DNA from: Sipunculus nudus
Lineage: Eukaryota > Annelida > Sipuncula > Golfingiida > Sipunculidae
NCBI GenBank assembly: GCA_026874595.1
Contig: CM049317.1
Location: 55,276,118-55,340,117 of the forward strand
Length of the DNA: 64,000 nt
Direction of reading: 5' to 3'
Under the pieces are notes generated by a model. It did no database searches. It had not been told where the DNA came from and saw only the letters and a list, made by a program, of their open reading frames with translations. Below are positions 1-11,265 of the stretch, one piece after another. A program made the translations under genes and the position numbers. Each line of letters begins with the position of its first letter. Positions within the stretch are counted from its first letter, which is position 1.

Positions 1-1420
1 CTTTGACCTTGTGACCTCAAAATTGATAGTGTTCTTCCTCTCTTGGCAGGAGAACTATATGTGCAAGATGAAAGATCTGAGATGAAATGTTTGGCTGAAA
101 ATGCATCCACATCTTTTTAAAGATGTGTCCTGTGACCTTGACCTTTGACCTCATGACCCCAAAATCAATTTTAGTCTTACTTTTCCAATGGGACATATAC
201 AAGTCAAGTTTGAAATCCATTCATCAATAAAAGCAGGAATTATCATCCAGAAACTAATTTTTGGACAGATGGCTCCTGTGACCTTCACCTTTGACCTTGT
301 GACCTCAAAATTGATAGGGGTCTTCCACTCATGGCAGGTGAACTATATGTGCAAGATGAAAGATCTGAGATGAATTGTTTGGCTGAAAATGCATCCAAAA
401 TCTTTTTAAAGAGGTTTCCTGTGACCTTGACCTTTGACCTCATGACCCCAAAATCAATTCGGGTCTTGCTTTTCAAATGGGTCAATAACAAAGCCAAGTT
501 TGAAATCCATACATCAATAATAAAGGAATTATCATCTAGAAACTAATTTTTGGACAGATGGCTCCTGTGACCTTCACCTTTGACCTTGTGACATCAAAAT
601 TGATAGGGGTCTTCCACTCTTGGCAGGTGAACTATATGTGCAAGATGAAAGATCTGAGATGAATTGTTTGGCTGAAAATGCATCCACAATCTTTTTAAAG
701 AGGTTTCCTGTGACCTTGACCTTTGACCTCATGACCCAAAATTCAATTCCGGTCTTGCTTTTCCAATGGGTCAAATACAAGTTAAGTTTGAAATCCATAC
801 ATCAATAAAAGAAGGAATTATCATCCAGAAACTAATTTTTGGACAGATGGCTCCTGTGACCTTCACCTTTGACCTTGTGACCTCAAAATTGATAGAGTTC
901 TTCCTCTCTTGGCAGGTGAACTATATGTGCAAGATGAAAGATCTGAGATGAAATGTTTGGCTGAAAATGCATCCACAATCTTTTTAAAGAAGTGTCCTGT
1001 GACCTTGACCTTTGACCTCATGACCCCAAAATCAATTTGGGTCTTGCTTTTTTCAATGGGACATATAAAAGTCAAGTTTGAAATCCATACATCAATAAAA
1101 GCAGGAATTATCATCCAGAAACTAATTTTTGGACAGATAGCTCCTGTGGCCTTGACCTTTGACCTTGTGACCCCAAACTTTATATGGATCATCCACTATT
1201 GGCAAGTGAGCTATATATTCAAGATGGAAGACCTGGGATGAAAGTTTGGCTTAAAATGCATCCACAGTATCTCTTAAAATGCCAGTCCAGTGACCTTGAC
1301 CTTTGACCTCATGACCCTAGAACCTATAGGGTTCTTACTTTAGTGGTGGGCCATACATAAGTCATGTTTGAAATCCATATGGCTATCAAAACTGGAGATA
1401 TCATAAGAGGTGTGTGATTT
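1..1420. repeat. Dimeric ~289-bp satellite (two ~145-bp halves)
   Basis: The phrase cctgtgacc recurs at about 129, 275, 418, 564, 707, 853, 996 and 1143, with a diverged copy near 1287. Spacing alternates 146 and 143 bases, so the 289-base unit is a dimer of two related ~145-base halves. One half carries tgaccttgacctttgacctc and the other tgaccttcacctttgacctt. The array runs off the left edge and decays after about 1300. Open frames of 60-110 codons on both strands are a by-product of near-identical copies. On the minus strand the motif reads as AGGTCA half-sites in direct repeat. No coding function is seen. Confidence 0.93.
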
Positions 1421-2060
1421 TCACCATATATGGCAATATTCAAGGTCAAGGCCACTATCATAGGAAAGGTCATGGCCCCAATTTAAATAAGCATCATCCC
1501 ATAACCCATACCTATGTACATGCATAATATAAAAGAAATCTGTCCATTAGTTTTTGACTTATAATGCTCACAGTACTGTAAGGTGGCAATTTTGGGGGTA
1601 TTAAACGGCACGGAAACAAGTAAAGAATAATAGGTGGCGCCACCAGTTTCTGGAACATGACAACCCTATCCATGATCTTCCATCAACTTGATTTTGGGAT
1701 AAATCCATGCAAGATTTCTTGAGATATTAAAGATTTTTTTGTGATTTTCCCCAAAATTGGACCTATTCAAGGTCATGGACACTCTCCTAGTAAAGGTCAT
1801 GACCTCATTTTAAATAGGCGTCGTCCTCTTACCCATATCTATACATATACCGAGTTTGGTAAAGTTCCGTGAAATATTTTTTTGGGTTATCGCGCCAACA
1901 AGATTTATATGCGGCGGCGGCGGGACCGGTATGAAAACATAGTATCCCCGACTTTGTCTGGGGATACAATAATCTATATAAGTATACATGCTTCGAAACA
2001 GATTCAAATCCCCAAAACTGTCTAAGAAGTGTGCGTATGCCTTGTTTCAGTTTTCCTACT
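1421..2060. repeat. Decayed repeat tail with short inverted repeats
   Basis: This follows the satellite and still holds phrases such as aaggtcatgg...cctattcaaggtcatg. A perfect 12-base palindrome GGTGGCGCCACC lies at 1633-1644. A GTATCCCC/GGGGATAC inverted repeat lies at 1942-1949 and 1960-1967. These look like remnants of dispersed elements. No gene is recognised. Confidence 0.5.
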
Positions 2061-3569
2061 ATCCAAGTTCCTGCTCCGAGACCGCTTAAAATGTACGTAG
2101 ATCAAAACTTAAGAACATTGTCAATATATGTAAAAACTCTTAGAACACCAAAATACTTAAGAGTACCCAAAATATAAGCTTGGGGACATATAATTAATAC
2201 AAAAATATCATCTGTAATCCTAAAAGATGCTTCCTCAGAACACATGGCGAATACCATTATTTCATGGGTTTAATTAAACGTTTTATTCTTCGTTCCCTAA
2301 TTACCGTTGGTTACCATATTATCTTAAAGTGTAATTTTCCATCTGGATTTGTAAAAACGTCATTATTTTTAAAGAGTACAGTTTCATTGTAATTATTAGA
2401 ATTGGGTTTTGCTACATTTAATCAACACTGATATATCCCTTATTCTGAATTTGCAAAAAAAAAACTTTGAAATTTCTAAAAGTATGACTTTTGATTCATG
2501 CTTATATATCTATTTAAGATATGTCATTATATTTGGCGATTAATCATAACTTATTATATCTTCTCATATAATAAAGGTAATGGTTTAAATATCTATGTCA
2601 GTACTTAAAAGATTTAAAAACATTCAAAGGTACAGCTGATGTGAATTCTCTAAGGGGTAAGAATGATTATCCATAGAATTTATGTTTTCCAAACTTCAGT
2701 GCGAAGTTAATACGATTCGGGGCACCAGTCTATATTTATCATGATTATTTATGACTTTTTTATGTTCACTTTAACATCGCTTGTCCGTCTTTGTGTGTAA
2801 TATTTTCTACCAAAATTTTATCTCAGACGGCCGGCTACCCCTGGGAGTGGCAAAGAGTATCCCGGAAATGACGTGACCATAAATTGCCTTCATAATGTGT
2901 TTGTATATGCCATAAAGCCTCTGGTTAAAATCTTTATATGGGCTTTTCGTAGTCTATCTAACATTTCCAGTTGTCACAATACACCTTATTTCTACATTCC
3001 TTTAGAGTATGAAAAAAGTCGATATTTAAATTTAAAAAAGCAGCAGGAATATTAAATTATAATTAAAATGCTAAGAAGAATGTTTGTTATTATTTATTGT
3101 CAAACTGGAGAACGTAGACAAACAGTGGGCACGGTTGTGTGGTCGGTCCACAACACTACCATCCCTCCGGCAGACGTCGTTTCAACTACGACCACGACTG
3201 CTTTTTCAAATGTTAAAATTAAAAATTTCAAGGAAACACTGGTTAACTTTTTATAAGCGCATAGTTACAAAACATTACTTATTCCGTGAAGTCTTTACCA
3301 CAAATATACTCATGTTTATGCTATTCGCCCACAAACAATTCTTATTCAAAATAATTGAACAGACTTTATTACCCTCTTTGCTACATTAAAACAATTGCCG
3401 CTGGTGTATTTAGAAACCACGGTGCAGTTTGGGGCTAGGCTTTCTATACCCACAAACCCTAACCAGCTGGTTCCGCTCTTGTCAGTCCGATTCTTCGCAG
3501 TGTGTAGCACCACCTGCCGCGCACAAGACGAGGAACGACAAAGTCAAACAGGACCGCATTAAGCTACAA
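2061..3569. other. AT-rich sequence without recognised features
   Basis: Several short open frames (60-101 codons) occur between 2873 and 3626. They overlap in different frames, lack recognisable motifs and have no splice-site or similarity support. I see nothing assignable. Confidence 0.5.
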
Positions 3570-3693
3570 GGCCGTAACAACTTTTTAACTGTTTTTACTT
3601 GTTTGGCACGCAAAACAACTTTTTAACTGTTTTACTTATTTGGCACGCAAAACAACATTTTAACTGTTTTTACTTGTTTGGCATGGAAAACTA
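3570..3693. repeat. 38-bp minisatellite, left part
   Basis: Three copies of a 38-base unit (aaaacaactttttaactg plus tttttacttgtttggcacgc) occur, with ctttttaact at 3581 and 3619. The array stops at 3693, where a TIR element begins, and resumes at 5151. Confidence 0.9.
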
Positions 3694-4273
3694 CGGTGGC
3701 TGATTTAGCAAAAAAATATCTTTCGAGATCTCCAGATAAAATGTCACACTTGTACGAACCATTCGAAGCTGAATTGACATAAAACAAAGCAACCTTATGG
3801 GGACATATACGTTAAGAGTGCTTACTATTGCAATTATAAAACAAAGACCATGTATACTGTGTTTCACTGAACGGTTATACAATATTAATTTAAAATCAAT
3901 CAAGTTTGTATATCCCCTGAGATAAGGCGAGTTGAAGAAAAGTTCAATATAAATTCAATATTTAATTATTCATATTCGTAAGGAAGATGTCAAAGCCTAA
4001 AGAATCTGAAACATTCTACCTGAACGGCGGATTCGGAGCCATGTCTGTAAAATTACTCAAATAGAAATGTTTAGGTCTGCATGCATTCATTGTTGGTACC
4101 TTATTATTTTAAGAATACAAACAAATATGAGCTTCTTATGGAAACACGCTTTTTGTACAATTTCTTTCAGCTTTTGTTTTATTGTAATGGTGTGTTGTTT
4201 TATGGAACATTTATTAGACCATCATAAATTAAAATATGCTAAAACTGATTACTGTGTTTTCAGGTAGGTACGC

Positions 4274-4293
4274 GGGGGGGGGGGGGGGGGGGG
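4274..4293 (+). repeat. Poly-G tract (about 20 G)
   Basis: An uninterrupted G run is followed by tcggggaggggcg. It could form a G-quadruplex. Its length is likely unstable or poorly resolved by sequencing. Confidence 0.9.
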
Positions 4294-4917
4294 TCGGGGA
4301 GGGGCGTTGCTTCAGTCCCTAAAGCCCAAGTCTTGATCCACTATAGCTCTTACTATAGCTCAGATTAATTTAATCAACCTATCTTCATAAATGTTTTATA
4401 TTCATAAATAAACGGTTTAAAATTTCGATCATGTCTCATCATGATTTTTCTTCAGCAAAATGCTCTTCTTTGGTCTTAAAGTCGCTATTCACCTGCCTTA
4501 TTTATAGAATCTTTGTAATACAGGCTAACTCTGCATATACATATTAAAGAAGTGAAAGTAATCATTAAAAAAATCTTGGTAAAAATGATCTATTAACCTT
4601 TCATAAAAATGAGCCAATGCCATGGGTAAAGGCGGTGTCTTTGTCTATATCCACGTTTTTTAATAACATGGGTCGGGGGGCGGGAGGGTTGCAAAAATTG
4701 CCACCGATCGTAATAGAAAGATGTCCGGCAGAAACATCTGGCTTCAATTCAGAGATTACAGATATCTGTAAATGACAAATACTGCATTGCTTTACATGCT
4801 CTAACGAATATCAACTAGTGATCTTTCAATAACTCGGTTGCATGTTTTTATCTGTATGTTAACACTTGCTCAAGTGCCTTGTATACAAGTAGCCTGTAGA
4901 TAAAATGGGTTTCTTCC

Positions 4918-5068
4918 TAAATTTTTTTTTTGCTTCAAAATTTTTTTTTTTGTTGCTTCCTAATTTTTTTTTTATTGCTTCTTAAAATTTTTTTTTTTGC
5001 TTCATAAAATTTTTTTTTTGCTTCCTTAAATTTTTTTTCTTTTTGCTTCCTCAAATTTTTTTTTTGCG
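4918..5068 (+). repeat. T-run / GCTTC degenerate minisatellite
   Basis: About six copies of a 9-11 T run followed by gcttc and a few bases, near the right end of the TIR element. The unit is about 20-27 bases. Confidence 0.85.
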
Positions 5069-5078
5069 AAATTCTATG

Positions 5079-5106
5079 TCGAGATCTCGAGATGTTATCT
5101 CGAGAT
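5079..5106. other. Overlapping perfect palindromes
   Basis: TCGAGATCTCGA at 5079-5090 overlaps ATCTCGAGAT at 5084-5093, and ATCTCGAGAT recurs at 5097-5106. They lie just inside the right subterminal region of the TIR element. The left end has a related tttcgagatctcc stretch near 3720. Confidence 0.85.
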
Positions 5107-5150
5107 CACGAGATAAATATTTTTTTTTCTGTGTCCTAAATCAGCCACCG

Positions 5151-5345
5151 TACAAAACAACTTTTTAACTGTTTTTACTTGTTTGGCAGGCAATACAACT
5201 TTTTAACTGTTTTTACTTGTTTGGCATGCAAAACAACTTTTCAACTGTTTTTACATGTTTGGCACGCAAAACAGCTTTTTAACTGTTTTTACTTATATGA
5301 CAAGCAAAACAACTTTTTAACTGTTTTAATTGTTTTTGGTCCCTA
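5151..5345. repeat. 38-bp minisatellite, right part
   Basis: This continues the array broken at 3693, with about five more copies of aactttttaactgttttta...tttggca. The last copies are more diverged. Confidence 0.9.
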
Positions 5346-6052
5346 TAGTAGATAGTTTACCCTGCACAGTTTGGTCTGATTTTGCCAATTTTAGTATGAA
5401 AGTGGTTTTAATCAGGATGTGTCCATAAGTCTCCTGCTAAAGATTCCCGTTTAGGTTGTGTCGAACCAGCGGGGAAACTCTGACCGACACACATTCATAC
5501 TCAATTCTCATGGTGTGAGGCTGAAAGTTCGAACTGCATTCAAAGAGCACACACCAGCGCCAACGTAAGATAACAAACAGGCAAAAAGCAAAACTGGATC
5601 CACGTCCAGACCAGGGTTTCCAAATAATTAATTCTTCCAAATCACCGAGGCCGTCTAAACACAAATATTATATTGAAATCCATCTTGATAACTTGTTTAT
5701 TGCTTAACCCATTTATTTTAACTAGGATTGCCCATTCAGCATTTTCAACTATTTTCAATGGGGTCCTGGTAGTATCAAAAATACATGTACACTGCATGCT
5801 TATATGAGTCTTTTACAGTCATGAAAATTAATTATTCATGAAATAATGATTTAAGTTATACATATTGAGAGAATACATAAATATTACACAAATATATACA
5901 TATAAAATTATAAAATCGATAAGTAACTCGAGTTCTGAGCTTTTTTACATGGAGATAATTGGTAAAAGGATTTGTATAGTTAATTTGTTTAAAATGCTTC
6001 ACATCAATGTGTCTTAAATCAATCGGAAGTTGATTCCAGTGATGCGGAACTC
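5346..6052. other. Unassigned AT-rich sequence
   Basis: A 75-codon minus frame near 5437-5664 has no recognisable motif. I see no repeat or gene here. Confidence 0.45.
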
Positions 6053-6245
6053 AGGGGTGGATCAAGGATTTAGGAGGGGAATAACCAACGAAAACAAATA
6101 ACAAATTCTAAAATCATGTGGCCAGGTCCGGAAGGGGGGGGGGCAAGCCGCACAAATTGTTCTGAACCCCTTTAAGAGCTTTGCGGCGGCTGGAACAAAA
6201 AGGGGTGGGATCTGGACCCCCGAACCCCCCTCTGGATCCGCTTCT
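6053..6245 (+). mobile_element. Degraded CAGGGG-end dispersed element, copy 1
   Basis: It starts caggggtggatcaaggattt and ends tctggatccgcttcta, so the ends are loosely inverted (GGATC/GATCC). It shares ggatttagg and tccgga/ggacccc blocks with the copies near 12,662 and 31,160. It is probably an old non-autonomous DNA element. I found no target duplication. Confidence 0.55.
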
Positions 6246-6347
6246 AATATTCGATTTAAACCTGTCAGTTCTCGGTTTCACGATGGTAAGGTTATCACTG
6301 GCCGTTTGTGGTGTATTGCATAGGTTATACGTGCATATTTGAGGTCA

Positions 6348-6580
6348 TGTCTAAAAGTATCCAGCTCCAAATCTATAACATGTGACACCTGTGTTACGAC
6401 CCATATTGTAATAAAAGCGACCCATATTGTAATAACAGCGCATATCGAAATTAAAAAAAAACGGCCCATATTGTAAAAAAACATTCTCTGCCCATATTAT
6501 AATTAAATCGCAAGTGGATAAAACGGCCCATATTGTAATAAAATCGCATGTTGGTAAACGGCCAATAATATTATAATTCA
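6348..6580 (-). repeat. acaatatggg minisatellite segment, inverted arm
   Basis: Contains tatccagctccaaatct, then several cccatattgtaataaaa copies. The same pieces occur in reverse complement at 7625-7925 (ttacaatatgggc copies, then aaaatttggagctggatgc). The right arm has about 75 extra bases between the minisatellite and the ggagctgg block. Open frames here consist of the repeat. Confidence 0.75.
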
Positions 6581-7624
6581 AAATTCATGCAAATTAACTA
6601 AGACAACTCAGATATTGATTCTCGTGACACGAATGTGTCTGTCTCCCGTGACTTATATTGTAGCCGAAGGTCAGGGTTTGAAAAACAGTCATAATGGAGC
6701 TCTAGCACATAAGGGAAGAAGAAAGAAAAAAAATAATCTGTGGTTTTGCACTCGGTGAACATAAGAAAGTCCAACAAAATGTTTAGCCCCAAATAATGAT
6801 GTAAAATAAACTCATCAACCCTATAGAAGCATTCGCAACCTACAGAGGAAGGTTTAATAAATACAGTTTAGGGAAACTGTTATATTCAAAATATGTTGTT
6901 CTCAAAAATAATAGGAGAAATGTGTTAAAAAAGATCAAGGGCAATCCATCCTTTTAACTAAAGAGAATCTTAAGGTTCATATATCTGTCTTTGTTCAGTA
7001 TCTCGGAAAATAGGTCATAGATGCGCTAAAACTGTTCATTGACAAAAAAAGAACAATATTGGCCAGTTTCATTACAATATTGGCATTTTGAAATTATAAC
7101 AATACGGGTCGTATATATTACATTATTTGCCCTTACTACGATATGGGTCGCTTTCACGCCCAATATTGTATTAACGGTCGCGTATTGTAATAACGGCTAA
7201 TACTGTAGTAGAAATGTCCAATGTTGTAGTAAAAACGGCAAAAATTATAATAATGGCCAATTCTGTTATAATAAATGAGTAACGTTGTAATAACTTTACC
7301 TCACCTTTGTTGTAATCAGCATGGTGGGTTTTAAAAGGTGCAAAAAGGCCAATATTGTAAAAAATTGAACTTAAGAAGATTATTATTAAATTATGTCAAA
7401 TTAACTTAGACGACATTAAATTTGGCTTCTTGTGACGCGAATGATTACGTGAAAAGCACAGGATTTCCATAATGACGGCATCTATCATACTTATGAGGAA
7501 CTCAAATGGCTGTCATTTAAGAAGGTATTCTCAAAAGACATGTCGCCTTTTAGATTCATTCTTGCGCTTAAACATGTGTTATTAAAATATAGACCGTTTT
7601 CCCCTCTTCGTCTTTTTTTACGTT
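6581..7624. repeat. Spacer between inverted arms with degenerate minisatellite
   Basis: At about 6594 and 7397 there are direct copies of caaattaact(a/t)aga followed within 40 bases by tgtgac(a/g)cgaatg-type sequence. Between 7085 and 7350 degenerate aatattgtaataacgg pieces occur. It is probably a multiply rearranged element. Confidence 0.5.
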
Positions 7625-8045
7625 ATGGGCAGGGTAAGATTATTACAACATGGGCCATTTTTATTACATTATTGGAAATTATAACAATATGGACCGTTTG
7701 TATTACAATATGGGCCGTTATTACAATACAGGCAAGTTTTATAACAATATGGGCAGGGTATGGTAATTACAATATGGGTCGTTTTTATTACAATATGGGC
7801 CGTTTTTACAATATGGGTTGTAACAAACGGCTATCGTTGGTCCGTTTACACCGGTCCTGTCACAGTGCAAAGGTTCAGAGCAACGAGAGCGGGTGTCATA
7901 TGTTTAAAATTTGGAGCTGGATGCACAATGGGATACCGCTTTTTAAATGGTCTGATTGGAATCCTTTGCTTTGTGCCTACCCTGGTGGTGACACCCAGAG
8001 AACCTTGCTATGCAAAGCAGCGTTTTAAACGAAAGGTGATGTGAG
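7625..8045 (+). repeat. acaatatggg minisatellite segment, direct arm
   Basis: Repeats of attacaatatgggc(cg)tttt occur from about 7640 to 7820. They are followed by ttggagctggatgc and ccctggtggtgacacccag. Two overlapping plus frames (162 and 94 codons) translate the repeat (Ile-Thr-Ile-Trp-Ala type) and are not credible genes. Confidence 0.75.
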
Positions 8046-8709
8046 ATGACTGCAGTGAATAACCGCTGCGTGAGGGGAGTACGGTAGGGGTATTTAGCTT
8101 TTATTATCACGGTTAGATAGAGATGTAACACTGGTCACCATAAAAAAGGATAAACACATTTCAAATTGTCACGAGGGTGAAACTAGGTAGCCGTGTCAAG
8201 CTCTCGGAATGTCATTCAAGTTATTTAGTGCAAACAGGCTATGAAACGTGCCAGGGATGATCTCTTGTGTACTCTAGACTCAGACGTGCCCTTTGTTCCT
8301 GTCTGTGGTCGAGGAATGCCCTGCAGAATGGTGTAATATTATTTTTGACAGAAATCGTTAAAGCTCAAAAGTGACAGATCGACTGAGGTTTGTTATGAAC
8401 ACGGCTAGCCATCTGACCCACCTTTGGGCTTACTGTAATATATTCGTGCTTTGTCTAGAGATTAGCCCGTTTGTCTGAGGTGTTTACTTACTATGCTTGC
8501 ACTCACAGTCCAGACAATTAATTGTCTCTGGCATTAACTCTCTGTTTAGAATAGCTTCGCAGATGTCGCAGCCTACAATATTCACTTTACGTTTGACGAG
8601 TTTTGCAGACAAAATCGACACTCAGGATTACGGGAAATTAAACATGTGAAATTTGCGTTAAACTGTATTCTGCTTCACACGTTCCCTGGACGTTAAGTGC
8701 CTGGGAAAT
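8046..8709. other. Unassigned sequence
   Basis: No open frame of note, no tandem repeat and no recognised element. Confidence 0.4.
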
Positions 8710-8829
8710 CAGTGGTGTAAATTTATCTTTAAGGGTGAGCAGGGGGATGACTCATAGGGGTAGGTTGGAGCACTTTTTTGTAGTAATTTTATAGGAATAT
8801 TGAATAATATACTACTCATATTATATATT

Positions 8830-8846
8830 GTATATATATATACATA

Positions 8847-8889
<43 letters not shown>
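8830..8889. repeat. (TA)n microsatellite
   Basis: Nearly pure TA dinucleotides. A 74-codon frame starting here (Tyr-Ile repeats) is an artefact. Confidence 0.95.
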
Positions 8890-8892
<3 letters not shown>

Positions 8893-9616
8893 TGAAAGCA
8901 TTGTCTTCTCACTTGTCTTCTTTGATCACTTCACTTTAGCGTATAAAAGTTCGCGATATCTATATATAATTCACTTCTTTATATTTCTTCTCGTCTTTCA
9001 ATCTTCTTTCACAAATTTCTTCAATTTAATCAGTCTTATATCAATATGTTAGCGCTAATGTAACAGTTCATTTCTGTTCACTTACTTTATCTTCTTCTGA
9101 CTGTCGTGGCTCCGGAGCTTAGATGTTAAATGCCCATTTGCCCATTGTTTGAGCTCATCTTATATAGACTTGCACTCACGATTGTCTTTGTTTCAGTATT
9201 TAAAATCATGTGTGTTCACTTGTGATTTTACTTCTTGTATAACAGAATTTCCTTTGTTTGAATCTATGAGCATCAGGGTTCACTCATGATCCCTTGCATA
9301 AAAGTCTTAGTCGGTCATTGATACAACTTTTGGGTGTCTGGAACCTTTGTTTCAGCACAGATCAGCTGTATGGTCAGCCCTCCAGTACATACAAGGCAAG
9401 TGTACAGCCTTGTGCAGTAATACTTCAGTACAATGACATTACTCTTGTCTTCAAGTGGCCCCTGGACCGACACGAAGTGTAGCTTCTTCAGCTGTCCCCT
9501 GACGGTAGCAGCTTGTTTTATGTGATTCCCAGTCAGTCAGTTATAATATTACAATAATTTATATTCAACACAATCTTGTTCAAACATTAAAATGAAACTT
9601 AATATATTGTTACAAT

Positions 9617-9642
9617 ATATATATATATATATACAGACAATA

Positions 9643-9673
<31 letters not shown>

Positions 9674-9675
9674 TA
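9617..9675. repeat. (TA)n microsatellite, two blocks
   Basis: Two TA blocks are separated by a short cagacaata spacer. Confidence 0.95.
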
Positions 9676-9994
9676 TGGTTATAAAATAAATGTCCAAATT
9701 TCGATTATCCTTCCCCCCTTTCAGAGTCAACCCCACCCTTGAAGTTAAAATGACGCCACTGGGACGCCCCCTCCTTTGCAATCTATATATTAAGGTAATA
9801 GGATAAGATGAACTTAATACCGTAAAGCGGCGCCGAATATTGCGTCTCACACCATTTTCTTAGCTAAACACTTCAGCATATATGTAATAAAACAAAATCT
9901 ACGAGCAGCTTGGGCCAGTCTATATGATATGCATGATATATAAGCTGATAGACTGATTTAGGTCCCGCAATTTTCTGTTTGCGCTAGATCTCCA

Positions 9995-10260
9995 ATATGG
10001 CTGATTTTCAAAAGCTAAATTTAGGGCACATTATAAGCTCTAGGCCACAAATTTGCACGTGATATTTATATTTGACCTTCAACTTATTCCCAAGGTCACA
10101 CACTATATAACAGGTTCAACAATATCGCCCATTTACGAGCAGTTGTGTGTGTGTGGGGGGGGGGGGGGTAGGTTTCCAGTGACCGTTTGGCGATTGCATA
10201 TATCTAGCAAGCATTTTGTTTAGAAATAAAATGGTGTTTACAAGGTTGTTTAAAGCTCTG
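9995..10260 (+). repeat. Dispersed repeat, copy 1 (partner near 22,640)
   Basis: Shares ordered blocks with 22,640-22,860: ctgattttcaaa, then atatttgacctt / tatttgttgacctt, then ggtttccagtgaccgtttggcg / ggttcccagtgaacgttcgg, then ttg...atatat. It holds a TG/G run at about 10,146-10,168. Confidence 0.65.
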
Positions 10261-10699
10261 CATTATGACAAAAATTGATGTGAATCTTTCTAATGTGAAA
10301 CTAGCTGACAGAAGCATTTTTTTCGTGTAGTTCCGTCATTTTGGATGACAGGATTCGGAAGGCTCTATTTTCTTGTCGTGTATTCTTTGTCGAAATACCA
10401 GGCTCCGGGAGAAGAAACCGGATTTTCCCATGCATAGTGGTTGTAAAAGTGGTCTAAAAAAGCTACAACATAATTATTTTGATGACATGTAGACAATGTA
10501 ACAGGACCACGTGACCCATGTCTATTTCAAAGTGGCCACATTCAAATGAACGTTAGGATCAAATCCCTAAAAAAACAAAATAAGAGACTCACATTCCACA
10601 CCATAAGTTCAACTCCGTGTTCTAGCTTACGCCGGTTATACATCAAGTACACCAGAAGTATCAAAAACTATAATTTGTTTAAGATAACCGTCTCTTTTT
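10261..10699. other. Unassigned sequence
   Basis: No recognised gene or repeat. A 167-codon frame begins at 10,546, but most of it translates the minisatellite that follows. Confidence 0.4.
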
Positions 10700-11045
10700 T
10701 TATAATATGCGTTGTTGTAATCACTATTGTAATAACTTTCACTATTGTAATATTGATTACAAAAGTGACCCTTATTACAAAAGTGATTGGCATAAACTGG
10801 CCCTTAACAACCACTATTGTAACAATTATCAAAATAGTGAACGTTATTACAATGGTGGTTGCAACAATGCTCTCTTATCTATTTCTTGATCTTAGTAAGC
10901 ACATCTTAAGAGTTCCATTTCAGTTTTGGACTACATCACAGGGCGGTAGCACTCGCTTTCTTTTATATTATTTTTGTATCCTGGTGTCACCCAGTAACGG
11001 TGTTTACCGCACCTGCGGGTCTTGGGTGTGTAATAATCTCCATTG
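10700..11045 (+). repeat. Third copy of the attgtaat(aa) minisatellite segment
   Basis: Contains cactattgtaataactttc and ttattacaaaagtg pieces, with a local inverted pair caaccactattgtaac / gttattacaatggtggttg. The following gggcggtagc...tatcctggtgtcacccag resembles the block after the minisatellite at 7940-8000. The 167-codon frame across it (Val-Ile-Thr-Ile rich) is repeat-derived. Confidence 0.55.
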
Positions 11046-11049
11046 CTGA

Positions 11050-11265
11050 ATCATAACACCGAGGAACCCCCCAAAGACGCACTTGGGTGTGAGTGATACA
11101 CGGCTGTGGTGTACAGCCCTCCAATTAAGCCTGCATTACGCTCATCCTGGGCCGGGCCGACCGTGAGAATCTCCCAGCCACGGCTGAGATTTGAACTCAC
11201 GATCTCCTGGCTTTGAGTCCTGTGTTCCACCCCTGAGCAACAGGAGCCAAACCGTACCACAATTT
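11050..11265 (-). mobile_element. tRNA-derived SINE-like element
   Basis: Reading the minus strand from about 11,250, an A-box-like tgttgctcaggggtgg is followed at tRNA spacing by a B-box-like gagttcaaatctc. The anticodon stem does not fold well, so this is not a functional tRNA. A non-tRNA body (ggtcggcccggcccaggatg...) follows, as expected for a SINE head and body. No poly-A tail or target duplication was identified. Confidence 0.6.

Larger units (their letters stand above)
3694..5150. mobile_element. Non-autonomous TIR DNA transposon, 1,457 bp, TA target duplication
   Basis: Perfect 15-base terminal inverted repeats, CGGTGGCTGATTTAG at 3694-3708 and CTAAATCAGCCACCG at 5136-5150, are flanked on both sides by TA (3692-3693 and 5151-5152). 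The subterminal regions are also related: T/A-rich blocks leading into gagatctc-type sequence. The element interrupts the 38-bp minisatellite, which continues on the other side, so this is a clear insertion. A TA duplication fits the Tc1/mariner group and several others. No transposase frame is present, so it is non-autonomous. It holds a G20 tract, a T-run minisatellite and nested palindromes. The superfamily is not certain. Confidence 0.85.
8710..9761. mobile_element. Possible MITE bounded by CAGTGG ends (weak)
   Basis: CAGTGGTGTAAATTT begins at 8710, and the inverted match aaaatgacgccactg ends at 9761. Three of the 15 end bases differ. The flanks (tgggaaat and ggacgccc) do not form an 8-base duplication, so the two ends may belong to different elements. 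The interior holds two (TA)n tracts and unassigned sequence. Confidence 0.3.

Noticed and set aside
7540-8028. A 162-codon frame
   Set aside because: Most of it translates the attacaatatggg repeat.
10546-11049. A 167-codon frame with a hydrophobic middle that looks like a membrane protein
   Set aside because: The Ile/Val/Thr-rich part is a translation of the attgtaat minisatellite. There is no family resemblance.
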